DNA from: DASPKT01 sp035626475
GTDB lineage: Bacteria > Pseudomonadota > Alphaproteobacteria > Azospirillales > Azospirillaceae
DNA length: 64,000 nt
Direction: 5' to 3'
Assembly: GCA_035626475.1 (NCBI GenBank)
Contig: DASPNP010000066.1
Coordinates: 27,456 to 91,455, forward strand
Below are positions 42,943-53,006 of the stretch, in pieces (positions within the stretch are counted from its first letter, which is position 1; the number at the start of each line of letters is the position of its first letter). Under the pieces are notes generated by a model that was not told the origin of the DNA, did no database searches, and saw nothing but the letters and a program-made list of their open reading frames with translations. Position numbers and translations under genes: made by a program.

Positions 42943-43676
42943 GGGGTCGCGCCCGACCGCGCCAGGTCCATCAGCTGGCGCATGCGGCGGATGGTGGCCT
43001 CCAGCCCGACGAACATGGCCTCGCCCATCAGGAAATGGCCGATGTTCAGCTCCATCAGCGTCGGGATGGCGGCCACCGGGACGACATTGTCGTAGGTCAG
43101 GCCATGGCCGGCATGGCACTCCAGCCCGAGATCGTCGGCATGGGCCGCCGCCTGGACCAGGCGCTCCAGTTCGGCGTGGCCGCCCCGCTCATGGTCCTGG
43201 TGGTAGGGGCCGGTGTGCAGCTCCACCACCGGCGCGCCCAGGCGCCGGGCCGCGTCCAGCTGGTGGCGGTCGGGGGCGATGAAGAGCGAGACGCGGCAGC
43301 CGGCCTCGGCCAGCCGCGCGATCATCGGCGCCAGGTGCGCCTCGCCGCCGACCACGTCCAGCCCGCCCTCGGTGGTGCGCTCCTGCCGGCGCTCCGGCAC
43401 CAGGCAGACGGCGTGCGGCCTGTGGCGCAGCGCGATGGCCAGCATCTCCTCGGTCGCCGCCATCTCCAGGTTCAGCGGCAGGGTCAGCTCGGACATCAGC
43501 CGGTCGATGTCGCCGTCGGTGATGTGGCGCCTGTCCTCGCGCAGATGGGCGGTGATGCCGTCGGCCCCCGCCTTCGCCGCCAGATGCGCCGCCCGCACCG
43601 GATCGGGGTGCGCGCCGCCGCGCGCGTTCCGTACGGTGGCGACATGGTCGATGTTGACGCCCAGCCTCAGACTCAC
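42939..43676 (-). CDS. pdxJ: Pyridoxine 5'-phosphate synthase
   Basis: A 245-residue TIM-barrel enzyme that makes pyridoxine phosphate from 1-deoxyxylulose 5-phosphate and 3-amino-2-oxopropyl phosphate. Conserved blocks are LGVNIDHVATVRNARGG, ITAHLREDRRHI, CLVPERRQERTTEGGLD, VELHTGPY and the HAGHGL loop. The start is GTG 43676, preceded by AAGGGAG; it overlaps the end of the DUF2062 gene. Confidence 0.94.
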   Translation of the reverse strand: MSLRLGVNIDHVATVRNARGGAHPDPVRAAHLAAKAGADGITAHLREDRRHITDGDIDRLMSELTLPLNLEMAATEEMLAIALRHRPHAVCLVPERRQERTTEGGLDVVGGEAHLAPMIARLAEAGCRVSLFIAPDRHQLDAARRLGAPVVELHTGPYHQDHERGGHAELERLVQAAAHADDLGLECHAGHGLTYDNVVPVAAIPTLMELNIGHFLMGEAMFVGLEATIRRMRQLMDLARSGATP

Positions 43677-44239
43677 TCGACGCTCCCTTGCCCCATCGGC
43701 TCCTCGGCGGCGGCCCGCTGCCGGCCGATGCGGCCCCGGCGCCGCGCCTGGTAGGCGGCGACGACCGAACGCACCAGCACGAAGACGCCCAGCCACACCG
43801 GCAGCCCGACCAGCAATCCTCCCGCCGTCATCGGCAGCAGCAGCTCCATCGGCTTGTCGGCAAGGTGCGACAGGGTCGGCCCGCCCTCCAGCCCGGCGCC
43901 GGGCGCCTCGCCCATCAGCACCAGACCGAGCCGGTAGGTTAAGTACCAGATGGCCGGGAATGTCCAGGGGTTCCCCACCACCGTGCCGATCGCCGAGGCG
44001 ATGAGGCTGCCGCGCAACGCCCAGGCCAGCCCGGCCGCCACTACGAAGTGGAAGCCGACGAAGGGCGTCATCGAGGCGGCGGCGCCCGAGGCGAAGCCGG
44101 CGGCGATGCTGTACGGCGTGCCCGGCAGCCGCCCGATCCGGTGCCCCAGATACCGCCCCGCCCGCATCCAGCCGCTGCGCGGCCAGAGCGCGTCGCGCAC
44201 CCGGTCGCGGATGGTCAGCTTGAAGCGGCGGCGGAACAT
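43673..44239 (-). CDS. DUF2062 membrane protein
   Basis: A 188-residue integral membrane protein. PGTPYSIAAGFASGAAASMTPFVGFHF and IASAIGTVVGNPWTFPAIWYLTYRLG are the DUF2062 signatures; a helix pair near 135-160 and a basic C-terminal tail follow. The family is found throughout Alphaproteobacteria upstream of pdxJ; its molecular role is unknown. It overlaps pdxJ by 4 nt and is the first gene of the operon. Confidence 0.85.
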   Translation of the reverse strand: MFRRRFKLTIRDRVRDALWPRSGWMRAGRYLGHRIGRLPGTPYSIAAGFASGAAASMTPFVGFHFVVAAGLAWALRGSLIASAIGTVVGNPWTFPAIWYLTYRLGLVLMGEAPGAGLEGGPTLSHLADKPMELLLPMTAGGLLVGLPVWLGVFVLVRSVVAAYQARRRGRIGRQRAAAEEPMGQGSVE

Positions 44240-44390
44240 GGCGGGCGGCGGGTCCGGCAGGGGGCGGGCAGCGCCTTATAGACGATGCCGCGGCCCCCGT
44301 CGCGTGCGCCGGCGTCGCGTTCTGTTCCATGGCATCGCCGGCCGCAAGGACAGGGATCGTGACGCGGGTCCCCGCCGTACCGCGCCAGAT

Positions 44391-44422
44391 GGCGGAGCCG
44401 CCCATCGACCGGCGGCTCCGCC
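44391..44422 (-). terminator. GC-rich hairpin downstream of the secreted protein gene
   Basis: A 10-bp perfect inverted repeat GGCGGAGCCG / CGGCTCCGCC with a 12-nt loop starts 9 nt beyond the stop of the minus-strand gene at 44431. No T-run follows, so termination strength is uncertain. Confidence 0.5.
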
Positions 44423-44430
44423 CTGGGCGG

Positions 44431-44856
44431 TTAGAACGCCTTGCCGTCGTTGATGATGATCGACGCCTCGGAATAGCCGTTGCTCGTCGTCCAGGAACGG
44501 ACACCATAGGCGAGAAGCGGGTGCCGCGCCGGATTGCCGCTCCACTGGATGGTGGCGTAGCCATAGTCCCAGGTGGAACAGGTGATTCGTGCATAGCCGG
44601 TCTTGCCCGCCTGAAGCGTCGAGCCTGTGAAGTTCGCGTAGGAAATCCCGGAGGTCACCGCCGCGCCCGACCGGCCGTAGAAGCTGACGGACACGGTCAG
44701 ATCGACGGCGGACGTATTGGTGACGTAGATGTCCGTCGAAACCGCACCGGGCCCGCAGACCCAGTGCGAGACGTCCGCATTTCCCGAGGACGCCTGAGCG
44801 AAGACCGGTGCAGTCGAGCCAAGTAACAACGCAATTGCTAAGGCTGCGGTACGCAT
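44431..44856 (-). CDS. Small secreted beta-sandwich-like protein, unknown
   Basis: A 141-residue protein. Residues 1-22 form a Sec signal (MRTAALAIALLLGSTAPVFA). The mature part is short beta strands rich in Ser, Thr and Tyr (TDIYVTNTSAVDLTVSVSFYGRS, GYARITCSTWDYGYATIQW) with Cys residues in HWVCGPG and ITCSTW that could form a disulfide. It looks like an Ig- or C2-like sandwich, but no family was recognised. A perfect GGAGG lies six bases upstream of ATG 44856. G+C is lower than the neighbours. It is separate from the DUF2062 operon. Confidence 0.65.
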   Translation of the reverse strand: MRTAALAIALLLGSTAPVFAQASSGNADVSHWVCGPGAVSTDIYVTNTSAVDLTVSVSFYGRSGAAVTSGISYANFTGSTLQAGKTGYARITCSTWDYGYATIQWSGNPARHPLLAYGVRSWTTSNGYSEASIIINDGKAF

Positions 44857-44941
44857 GCTCACCCTCCAGTTGTGCATCAGAATGATTACGCTGCTATGAT
44901 TGCACAACCAGCCATGAACGACAATTTTCCTTAGCTTCAGA

Positions 44942-44994
44942 GGCTCCGCCAGTGGATGGCCAACGAGGGCGGCCGGTGGCTGGCGGAGGTGCCG
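44942..44994 (+). repeat. Partial copy of the hicB 5' end
   Basis: These 53 bp match 45168-45220 inside hicB with 7 mismatches. In the hicB frame the copy reads MANEGGRWLAEVP against MADEGGGWLAEVP in hicB. Similarity ends abruptly at the last base of GCCG. Confidence 0.75.
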
Positions 44995-45149
44995 CTTCCA
45001 CTCCGTCACGCGGATCGCACTACGAGGTGCGCAACCCCGTCACGGGCGCCATCCTGACCATTCCGGCCGCAAGGCCGATCGATCCTTTGTACAATCGGGC
45101 CCTGGTCGCGTTGATTGATCAGGCGCGCGTACAGGAGGGACAGCCATGA
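44952..45149 (+). pseudogene. Truncated hicA toxin gene
   Basis: From codon 20 (45009) the 65-residue reading gives RGSHYEVRNPVTGAILTIP followed by a C-terminal helix, which matches the second half of HicA mRNA interferases, including the catalytic His in GSH. The normal N-terminal half (helix 1 and strand 1, about 20-35 residues) is absent; instead the sequence upstream is a piece of a hicB copy read in another frame. Its stop overlaps the hicB start as ATGA, as in a normal hicAB pair. It may be inactive. Confidence 0.65.
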
Positions 45150-45358
45150 CCCACCCCTACCCCCTGAAGCTCCGCCTGCTGATGGCCGACGAGGGCGGCG
45201 GGTGGCTGGCCGAGGTGCCGGACCTGCCCGGCTGCATGTCGGACGGCGAGACGCCGGAGGAAGCCGTCCGCAACGTCCAGGACGCCATCGACAGCTGGAT
45301 CGAGGCGGCCCGGGAGGATGGGCGCCCGGTCCCGGCCCCCTCCCGCAGCGCTGCCTGA
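45146..45358 (+). CDS. hicB: HicB-family antitoxin
   Basis: A 70-residue protein of the short HicB type: a partial RNase H fold with KLRLLMADEGGGWLAEVPDLPGCMSDGETPEEAVRNVQDAIDSWIEAARE. HicB neutralises HicA. The separate DNA-binding domain seen in longer HicB proteins is missing. GGAGG is present upstream. It appears intact although the adjoining hicA is truncated, so it may be a leftover antitoxin or may act on another HicA elsewhere. Confidence 0.85.
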   Translation: MTHPYPLKLRLLMADEGGGWLAEVPDLPGCMSDGETPEEAVRNVQDAIDSWIEAAREDGRPVPAPSRSAA

Positions 45359-45365
45359 GGTCCCT

Positions 45366-47546
<2,181 letters not shown>

Positions 47547-47643
47547 CGGCGCCCCCCGCGGCGGAGGGCGCCGTCTCTACAGGTGCCGTCGGCCCGTGGG
47601 CCGTCGGAAGTGTCCGGCATTCAGATGCGCCCCGCCGCTCCGG

Positions 47644-48063
47644 TCAGATGCCCTCGTCGTCGGCCATGTCGGCGACCGGCGTGTCCTCGTCGCCGCCCTC
47701 CTCCATGTCGAGACCGTCCTCGACGGCCTCGGCCATCGCGTCGTCGGCGCCCATGTCGTCCTCGCCGCGGTCCTGGACGGCCCAGCCGCCCTCGCCCGCC
47801 ATGAGCTCGACGATCTCCTCCTCGGGCTCGTCCTGCTCGGCGACGCGCTGGTGGCCCTTGATCAGGCTGTCGCGCAGATGCTCCAGGCCGACCGTCTCGT
47901 CCGCGATCTCGCGCAGGGCCACGACCGGGTTCTTGTCGTTGTCGCGGTCGAGCGACAGCGGCGCGCCCGAGGCGATGTCACGGGCCCGCTGGGCGGCCAT
48001 CATGACCAGCTCGAACCGGTTCGGGACCTTGAGAACGCAATCTTCGACGGTAACGCGTGCCAT
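47644..48063 (-). CDS. rpoZ: RNA polymerase omega subunit
   Basis: A 139-residue omega subunit. MARVTVEDCVLKVPNRFELVMMAAQRARDI is the omega family core; the remaining half is an acidic tail (EEEIVELMAG ... DMADDEGI) typical of alphaproteobacterial omega. Omega aids beta-prime folding. It precedes rsh on the same strand with about 100 nt between, the usual rpoZ-rsh order. Confidence 0.93.
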   Translation of the reverse strand: MARVTVEDCVLKVPNRFELVMMAAQRARDIASGAPLSLDRDNDKNPVVALREIADETVGLEHLRDSLIKGHQRVAEQDEPEEEIVELMAGEGGWAVQDRGEDDMGADDAMAEAVEDGLDMEEGGDEDTPVADMADDEGI

Positions 48064-48172
48064 GGGAGGACGACTCCAAAACTCGGGGTGAGCCTGTCTT
48101 TATAGGGACAGTCGCCCTTTGACGCAAGGCGCCGGGCGCCGGGCGGGCATGCGCCGGCCGCTAAGCCCCCCT

Positions 48173-48754
48173 TCAGGCCACCGGCCGGATCGCCTGTCCC
48201 GGCGGCAATGCCGCGACCAGTTCGGCGATGCCGGTGCCCAGCCTGGGATGCGTCCAATCCGGCGCCACGTCCTGCAGCGGCAGCAGCACGAAGGCCCGCT
48301 GGTGCAGGCGGGGATGCGGCAGGACGGGCGGCGGATCGTCGCGCAGCAGGGAGCCGTAGGCCAGCAGGTCCAGGTCGATCACCCGGGCTTCGTTGCGCTC
48401 GCGCCTGATGCGGCCGAAGCGGGCCTCGACCCGGTGCAGCAGGGCCAGGACATCGTCCGGCGGCAACGCGGTCGCGACGCTCAGCACGCCGTTCACGTAC
48501 CAGGGCTGGTCGGAGACGGGGACCGGCGCGCTCTCGAACCAGCGGGAGCGGGCGGTGACGCGCAGCCCCTCCTCCTCCAGCGCCCGCGCGGCGGCCTCGC
48601 AGGCGGCGCGCGGGGTGGCGAAGCGCTCGCCGGGCAGGTTCGAGCCGACGCCGACCAGGATGGGGCCGACCGGGATGGGGCCTGCCAGATGTGCGTCCGG
48701 GCTGTTCACTGGAATGGGCCGCCTATGCTTTGTGGGACGAAGGATCTGTGCCAT
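48173..48754 (-). CDS. folK: 2-amino-4-hydroxy-6-hydroxymethyldihydropteridine pyrophosphokinase
   Basis: A 193-residue HPPK that pyrophosphorylates 6-hydroxymethyl-7,8-dihydropterin in folate synthesis. It shows ILVGVGSNLPG, the pterin region RWFESAPVPVSDQPWYVNGV, the ATP/Mg region RNEARVIDLDLLAYG and LPHPRLHQRAFVLLPL. A lead of about 30 residues before VGSN is not conserved; GTG 48709 would remove 15 of them and may be the real start. It is divergent from the NYN gene. Confidence 0.9.
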   Translation of the reverse strand: MAQILRPTKHRRPIPVNSPDAHLAGPIPVGPILVGVGSNLPGERFATPRAACEAAARALEEEGLRVTARSRWFESAPVPVSDQPWYVNGVLSVATALPPDDVLALLHRVEARFGRIRRERNEARVIDLDLLAYGSLLRDDPPPVLPHPRLHQRAFVLLPLQDVAPDWTHPRLGTGIAELVAALPPGQAIRPVA

Positions 48755-48823
48755 GATCCGCCCCGGCGGGCCGGATTCATTGACCGGTTGCGCCTTCCAT
48801 AACACCAAACCAGGGATTGCTTC

Positions 48824-49537
48824 ATGAAAACAGTGCTGAAGGTCTATCCGGAAGAGCGCGTCGGCATGTTCATCGACGGCGCCAACCTCTACTCCGCCGC
48901 AAAGTCGCTTGGCTTCGACATCGATTACAAGCGCCTGCTGGAACTGGTCCAGCAAAAGGGCCGGCTCATCAGGGCCTTCTACTACACCGCGCTGATCGAG
49001 GACCAGGAATACTCGCCGATCCGGCCGCTGGTCGACTGGCTGGACTATAACGGCTACACGATGGTGACCAAGCCCACCAAGGAATACACCGACGCCATGG
49101 GGCGCCGGAAGATCAAGGGCAACATGGACATCGAGCTGGCCATCGACGTGCTGGAGATGGCCGAGCATCTGGACCACGTCCTGCTCTTCTCCGGCGACGG
49201 CGACTTCCGCCGGCTGGTGGAGGCGGTGCAGCGCAAGGGCGTGCGCGTTTCCGTCGTCAGCACCGTGCGCTCGGTCCCGCCGATGGTGGCGGACGAGCTG
49301 CGCCGCCAGGCCGACGTCTTCGTCGAGCTGCAGGAGCTGGCGCCCCAGATCGCCCGCACCCACGCGCCCCGGCCGCAGAATTACGACCAGGGTCCCGCGG
49401 GCGGCCAGCAGGGCGGCTACCGCGACCAGGGCAACTACCAGGGCGGCGGCTACCAGGGCGGCCAGGGCGGCACCTACCAGCAGGGTCCGGCCGTGTACGA
49501 CCCCGATGGCGGCCCGGACGACGAATTCCAGGACTGA
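48824..49537 (+). CDS. NYN-domain (LabA/PIN-like) protein with Gly/Gln/Tyr-rich tail
   Basis: A 237-residue NYN-domain putative RNase. The acidic pocket is visible in MFIDGANLYS (D18), KGNMDIELAIDVL and LLFSGDGDFRRLV. The NYN part ends near residue 175; the remaining 60 residues are low complexity with QGGYRDQ, YQGGGYQGGQGG repeats, likely disordered and RNA-binding. Such proteins are conserved near folK and smpB in Alphaproteobacteria. It is followed by a uracil-DNA glycosylase gene 3 nt downstream. Confidence 0.85.
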   Translation: MKTVLKVYPEERVGMFIDGANLYSAAKSLGFDIDYKRLLELVQQKGRLIRAFYYTALIEDQEYSPIRPLVDWLDYNGYTMVTKPTKEYTDAMGRRKIKGNMDIELAIDVLEMAEHLDHVLLFSGDGDFRRLVEAVQRKGVRVSVVSTVRSVPPMVADELRRQADVFVELQELAPQIARTHAPRPQNYDQGPAGGQQGGYRDQGNYQGGGYQGGQGGTYQQGPAVYDPDGGPDDEFQD

Positions 49538-49540
49538 GCC

Positions 49541-50209
49541 ATGGCCGCACCGTCCGAGATCCCGGTCGGCACCCCGCCCCAGCCCGGGCGGGACTGCCCG
49601 TTCTGCCCGCGCCTGGCCGAGTTCCGGCGGGAAAACCGGGCGCTCTATCCCGACTTCCACAACGCGCCGGTGCCATCCTTTGGCGATCTCTCGGCGCGGC
49701 TGCTGGTGGTCGGCATGGCGCCGGGGCTGAAGGGGGCGAACCGCACCGGCCGCCCCTTCACCGGCGACTATGCCGGCGACCTGCTCTACGCCACGCTGCT
49801 GAAGTTCGGCTTCGCCACGGGCTTTTATGGGCGCGAGCCGGACGACGGGCTGAGGCTGGTCGATGCCCGCATCACCAACGCCGCCCGCTGTGTGCCGCCG
49901 AAGAACAAGCTGCTGCCGGAGGAGATCAAGACCTGCCGGCAGTTCCTGGTTCCGGAACTGGCCGCCATGCCGAACCTCAAGGCGCTGGTGGCGCTGGGCG
50001 GCGACAGCCACCGCAGCGTCGTCGCCGCCTTCGGCGCCCGGCAGGCCGCCCTGCCCTTCGGCCATGGCGCCCGGCACGAGTTGCGTCCCGGCCTGACCCT
50101 TTTCGACAGCTACCATTGCTCCCGCTACAACACGAACACCGGCGTGCTGACGACCGAAATGTTCGAGGCCGTCTTCGCCGACGTGCGCCGCCATGTGGAT
50201 GAGGGTTAG
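49541..50209 (+). CDS. Family 5 uracil-DNA glycosylase (UdgB type)
   Basis: A 222-residue Fe-S uracil-DNA glycosylase. The family 5 motif is GMAPGLKGANRTGRPFTGDYAGD, and the second site is HCSRYNTNTG in place of HPSxQN. CPFC near residue 19, CVPPKNKLLP and the following TC supply the iron-sulfur cysteines. It removes uracil and related damaged bases from DNA. The start follows the NYN stop by 3 nt, so the pair is co-transcribed. Confidence 0.88.
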   Translation: MAAPSEIPVGTPPQPGRDCPFCPRLAEFRRENRALYPDFHNAPVPSFGDLSARLLVVGMAPGLKGANRTGRPFTGDYAGDLLYATLLKFGFATGFYGREPDDGLRLVDARITNAARCVPPKNKLLPEEIKTCRQFLVPELAAMPNLKALVALGGDSHRSVVAAFGARQAALPFGHGARHELRPGLTLFDSYHCSRYNTNTGVLTTEMFEAVFADVRRHVDEG

Positions 50210-50252
50210 CGGGCGGAGGTGACGTCCCCTATTCCCACAGCGGCTATTCTCA

Positions 50253-50414
50253 CCCTGTCATCCCGGCGAAGGCCGGGACCCAGGGGTTGCAGCGGGATAC
50301 GGCGGATGCAGCACCGGATGTCGCATGAAGTGGAGCGCTTGGACTCCTGCAGGCCGGCTTCATCAATGGCTCATTGCTGCAACCCCTGGGCCCCGGCCTT
50401 CGCCGGGGTGACGG
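50253..50414. repeat. Dispersed palindromic repeat, family B copy 4
   Basis: Arms CCTGTCATCCCGGCGAAGGC and GCCTTCGCCGGGGTGACGG, with CCAGGGGTTGC / GCAACCCCTGG inside. It is between two same-strand genes. Confidence 0.88.
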
Positions 50415-50432
50415 TTTAGGGAGGAACGCGCG

Positions 50433-51686
50433 GTGGGAGATACGACGGTCCTTCCCAAGTGGATCAAGCGGCTGCTTCCAGCCGTCCTGCTCCTGGCCGC
50501 CCCCACTGTGGGCGCCGAAACGCCGGCGCAGGCCGGCTGCCGGGCGATGGCGCAGCGGGTGGCGGCCTATTCCGGAAGCGGTCCGGTCTTCCTGCGCAGC
50601 TTCGAGAAGCCGGAGGTCCTGGCGCCGCTGGACGAGCCGGCGCTGGCGACCACCGCCTTCACCTACGATAACGCGCTGGCCGCCATCGCCCTTGTCTCCT
50701 GCGGCAAGGTTGCGGAGGCGGAACGGATCGGCGAGGCGCTGCGGCTGGCCGCCACCTCCGACCGTCACTGGCGTGACGGGCGGCTGCGCAACGCCTACCG
50801 CGCCGGCCCGGTGGAGAGCATGCCCCTGCCCCCGGGCTGGTACGACAAGGCCGCAGGCCGCTGGGCGGAGGACCCGCACCAGGTGGGAACATCCACCGGC
50901 AACGTCGCCTGGGCGGCGCTGGCGCTGCTGACCCTGCACGAGGCGACGGGCAAGGCGCCTTACCGCGACGCTGCCGCCGGCGCCATGCTCTGGGTCGTGA
51001 ACGCCACCCGCGATCCAAGCGGCCCCGGCGGGTTCGCCGGCGGCTTCCACGGCTTCGAGCCCGCGCCCGACCGTCTCGGCTGGAAATCGACCGAGCACAA
51101 TCTGGACGCCGCCGCCGCCCTGGATTGGCTGGCCCGCAGCACCGGCGAGGCGCGGTGGCGGGAGCCCGCCCGCGAGGCGCGCGCCTTCCTCGACGCGATG
51201 TGGGACGCCAAGGGTGAGTCGGGCCGCTTCCTGATCGGCACGCTGCCGGACGGGCGCACCAAGGCCACCGAGCGCAGCGGGCTCGACGCCCAGCTCTGGC
51301 CGATCCTGGGGATCGCGGACGCGCCGGCCGGCTGGCGCCGCGCGCTGGAGCATGCCGAGCGCGCCCACGGCGTATCGGGCGGCTACGACTTCAACGACGA
51401 CCGTGACGGCCTCTGGGTCGAGGGCACGGCCCAGGCCGCCCTCTCCTGGCGCGCCGCCGGCGATGGCAAGCGTGCCGGCGCGCTGCTGGCCGAACTCGCC
51501 CGTCACGTCTCGCCGCACGGGCTGCTCTTCGCCACCCGCGAGCCGCGCATCACCACCGGCCTGGCATTGGGTCCGGCCTCGACGAATGCCGATTTCTTCT
51601 ACTACCGCCACCCGCACCTGGGCGCGACCGCCTGGGCCGTGCTGGCGGCCCAGGGCTGGAACCCGTTCACCGGCAAGCGGCTGTGA
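50433..51686 (+). CDS. Exported six-hairpin-like protein, unknown function
   Basis: A 417-residue protein with an N-terminal signal (PKWIKRLLPAVLLLAAPTVGA). The body is an alternating helix pattern with AFTYDNALAAIALVSCG, NVAWAALALLTLHEATGK, KSTEHNLDAAAALDWLA, LDAQLWPILGI and VEGTAQAALSWRAAGD. The aromatic and acidic residues at the helix starts (TYDNAL, STEHNLD, EGTAQA) are like those of (alpha/alpha)6-barrel glycosidases. Thus it may be a periplasmic glycoside hydrolase or lyase. GTG 50433 follows GGAGG. No polysaccharide genes are near. Confidence 0.65.
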   Translation: MGDTTVLPKWIKRLLPAVLLLAAPTVGAETPAQAGCRAMAQRVAAYSGSGPVFLRSFEKPEVLAPLDEPALATTAFTYDNALAAIALVSCGKVAEAERIGEALRLAATSDRHWRDGRLRNAYRAGPVESMPLPPGWYDKAAGRWAEDPHQVGTSTGNVAWAALALLTLHEATGKAPYRDAAAGAMLWVVNATRDPSGPGGFAGGFHGFEPAPDRLGWKSTEHNLDAAAALDWLARSTGEARWREPAREARAFLDAMWDAKGESGRFLIGTLPDGRTKATERSGLDAQLWPILGIADAPAGWRRALEHAERAHGVSGGYDFNDDRDGLWVEGTAQAALSWRAAGDGKRAGALLAELARHVSPHGLLFATREPRITTGLALGPASTNADFFYYRHPHLGATAWAVLAAQGWNPFTGKRL

Positions 51687-51726
51687 GGAATTACGTGCCA
51701 GCGCCTTGTGGGAGAGGCTGAGATGT

Positions 51727-51850
51727 GGTGCGTCCTTCGACAGGCTCAGGAAGAGGTAAGGAGGATGCCAGGCACTCCTGTCGCTTCTCCAGCTTGGCTT
51801 GGCCGGGAGCAACTGAATCCTCCTCCTCCTGAGCCTGTCGAAGGACGCAC
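51727..51850. repeat. Dispersed palindromic repeat, family A copy 4
   Basis: Left TCCTTCGACAGGCTCAGGAA, right TTCCT-like arm TCCTGAGCCTGTCGAAGGAC, with the TGCCAGGCACTCCTG block as in copy 1. Arms here are more symmetric than in the other copies. Confidence 0.85.
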
Positions 51851-51916
51851 AGCCTCAACGCTGCCCATGGCTCACCCTTGACGGAGAGCGGCGACGGAAC
51901 CGGACGGAGGATCACC

Positions 51917-52429
51917 ATGCGGCGCGCACTCTTCGCCTTCGTGATGCTGTCGGCGCTCGCCACGGCCAGGTCGGCTTCCGCCTGCTCCTGCGGCTATTCC
52001 GGCCCGGCGGACGCGTCGGTCTGGGCGAATTTCGGCGATGCGATCTTCCTGGCCCTGCCCTTGAGCGCCGACATACCGCCGGACCGCTGGACGCCCGTCC
52101 GCAACCGGCTGCAGATCGTGGACAGCTACAAGGGCGGCGTCACCGGCGAGATCGTGGTCGAGACCGAGAACCCCAAGGGCCATTCCTGCGGCTTCAGCTT
52201 CACGCCCGGCCGCGGGCTGCGCATCGTCTTCGCCGATCGCCACACCGACGGCCGGCTGACGACTCACATGTGCGCCGGCGTGGTGCTGCGCGGCGTCACG
52301 CTGGAGGAGGCCAAGGCCAAGCTGGCGGCGTGGCGGGATGCGGGCGGCAAGCCGTACGACCTCTGCGCCCCGCCCGCGAAACCAGGCGAGGACTACGCGG
52401 CCCTCAGGATGTACTGCAAGACCCCGTAG
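51917..52429 (+). CDS. Exported TIMP/NTR-like OB-fold protein
   Basis: A 170-residue protein. A signal peptide (MRRALFAFVMLSALATARSASA) is followed immediately by CSCGYSGPADASVWANFGD, so the mature N-terminus is Cys-Ser-Cys as in TIMP/netrin-like modules, where the N-terminal Cys is disulfide-bonded and can chelate metal. SYKGGVTGEIVVET, HSCGFSF and THMCAGV give the strands and further cysteines. The role in bacteria is not known. GGAGG precedes ATG 51917. The stop codon lies inside a family C repeat. Confidence 0.6.
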   Translation: MRRALFAFVMLSALATARSASACSCGYSGPADASVWANFGDAIFLALPLSADIPPDRWTPVRNRLQIVDSYKGGVTGEIVVETENPKGHSCGFSFTPGRGLRIVFADRHTDGRLTTHMCAGVVLRGVTLEEAKAKLAAWRDAGGKPYDLCAPPAKPGEDYAALRMYCKTP

Positions 52430-52510
52430 ATCGCATGGAGCCGCAGGCGCAATGCGACATGCCGCGGCAGGGAAGCGTCGCATTGCGGCTCCGCCTCCAT
52501 GCGACCTACG
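52425..52510. repeat. Palindromic repeat, family C copy 2
   Basis: Arms CGTAGATCGCATGGAGC and CTCCATGCGACCTACG, with GCAATGCGAC / GTCGCATTGC inside. The first bases supply the TAG stop of the preceding gene. Confidence 0.8.
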
Positions 52511-52521
52511 GGCGCCCCACC

Positions 52522-52935
52522 TCAGTCCGTCAGATTGTGCGTCACGGATGTCGCGCCGTCGGTCTGGATGGCGAAGAAGCCGGCGGTCTTCTTGGCCCGC
52601 CGCTCGCACATCTCGTCGCCCTTGTCCTGGAAGTCGGCCTCGGCGATGCAGAAGGGGAACTCGCCTCCCCAGCCCTGCCCGGGCTTCAGCGGCTCGGCGC
52701 GCAGGTAGTACTCGGGCATGGAGAGCCTGGTCTCGATCACCTGCCGGCACTGGCCGGGCTCGATCCGCCACCAGCCGCGCGAGGCCCAGGCGTCGCCCTC
52801 CTGCTGTCCCAGCGCCACCCGCACCGGTTCCGACGCCTTGTTGCAGACGGTGAGGCGGGCCTCCGCCGGCGTGGCGGCGAGCAGGACCGCAAGGGCAAGT
52901 CCGGGCCAGGCCGCCCGGCCGATCGCACGATGCAT
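52522..52935 (-). CDS. DUF1036 exported protein
   Basis: A 137-residue protein with a signal peptide (to about residue 26, AEA). The mature part LTVCNKASEPVRVALGQQEGDAWASRGWWRIEPGQC is the DUF1036 signature, with YYLRAEPLKPGQGWGG and FCIAEADF following; four cysteines could pair. The family is widespread in Alphaproteobacteria and of unknown role. ATG 52935 is used because it starts the signal peptide and has GGAG upstream. Confidence 0.85.
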   Translation of the reverse strand: MHRAIGRAAWPGLALAVLLAATPAEARLTVCNKASEPVRVALGQQEGDAWASRGWWRIEPGQCRQVIETRLSMPEYYLRAEPLKPGQGWGGEFPFCIAEADFQDKGDEMCERRAKKTAGFFAIQTDGATSVTHNLTD

Positions 52936-53006
52936 GTCCCCCGCTCCTTCAATCCTGGCGGGCGGGATCATAGACGCGATAGCACGAAAGTGGTAGCGCT
53001 CCGGGC

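Noticed and set aside
39977..43282. Plus-strand open frame of 1101 codons
   Set aside because: It is antisense to era, rnc, lepB, acpS and pdxJ, all of which have clear family motifs.
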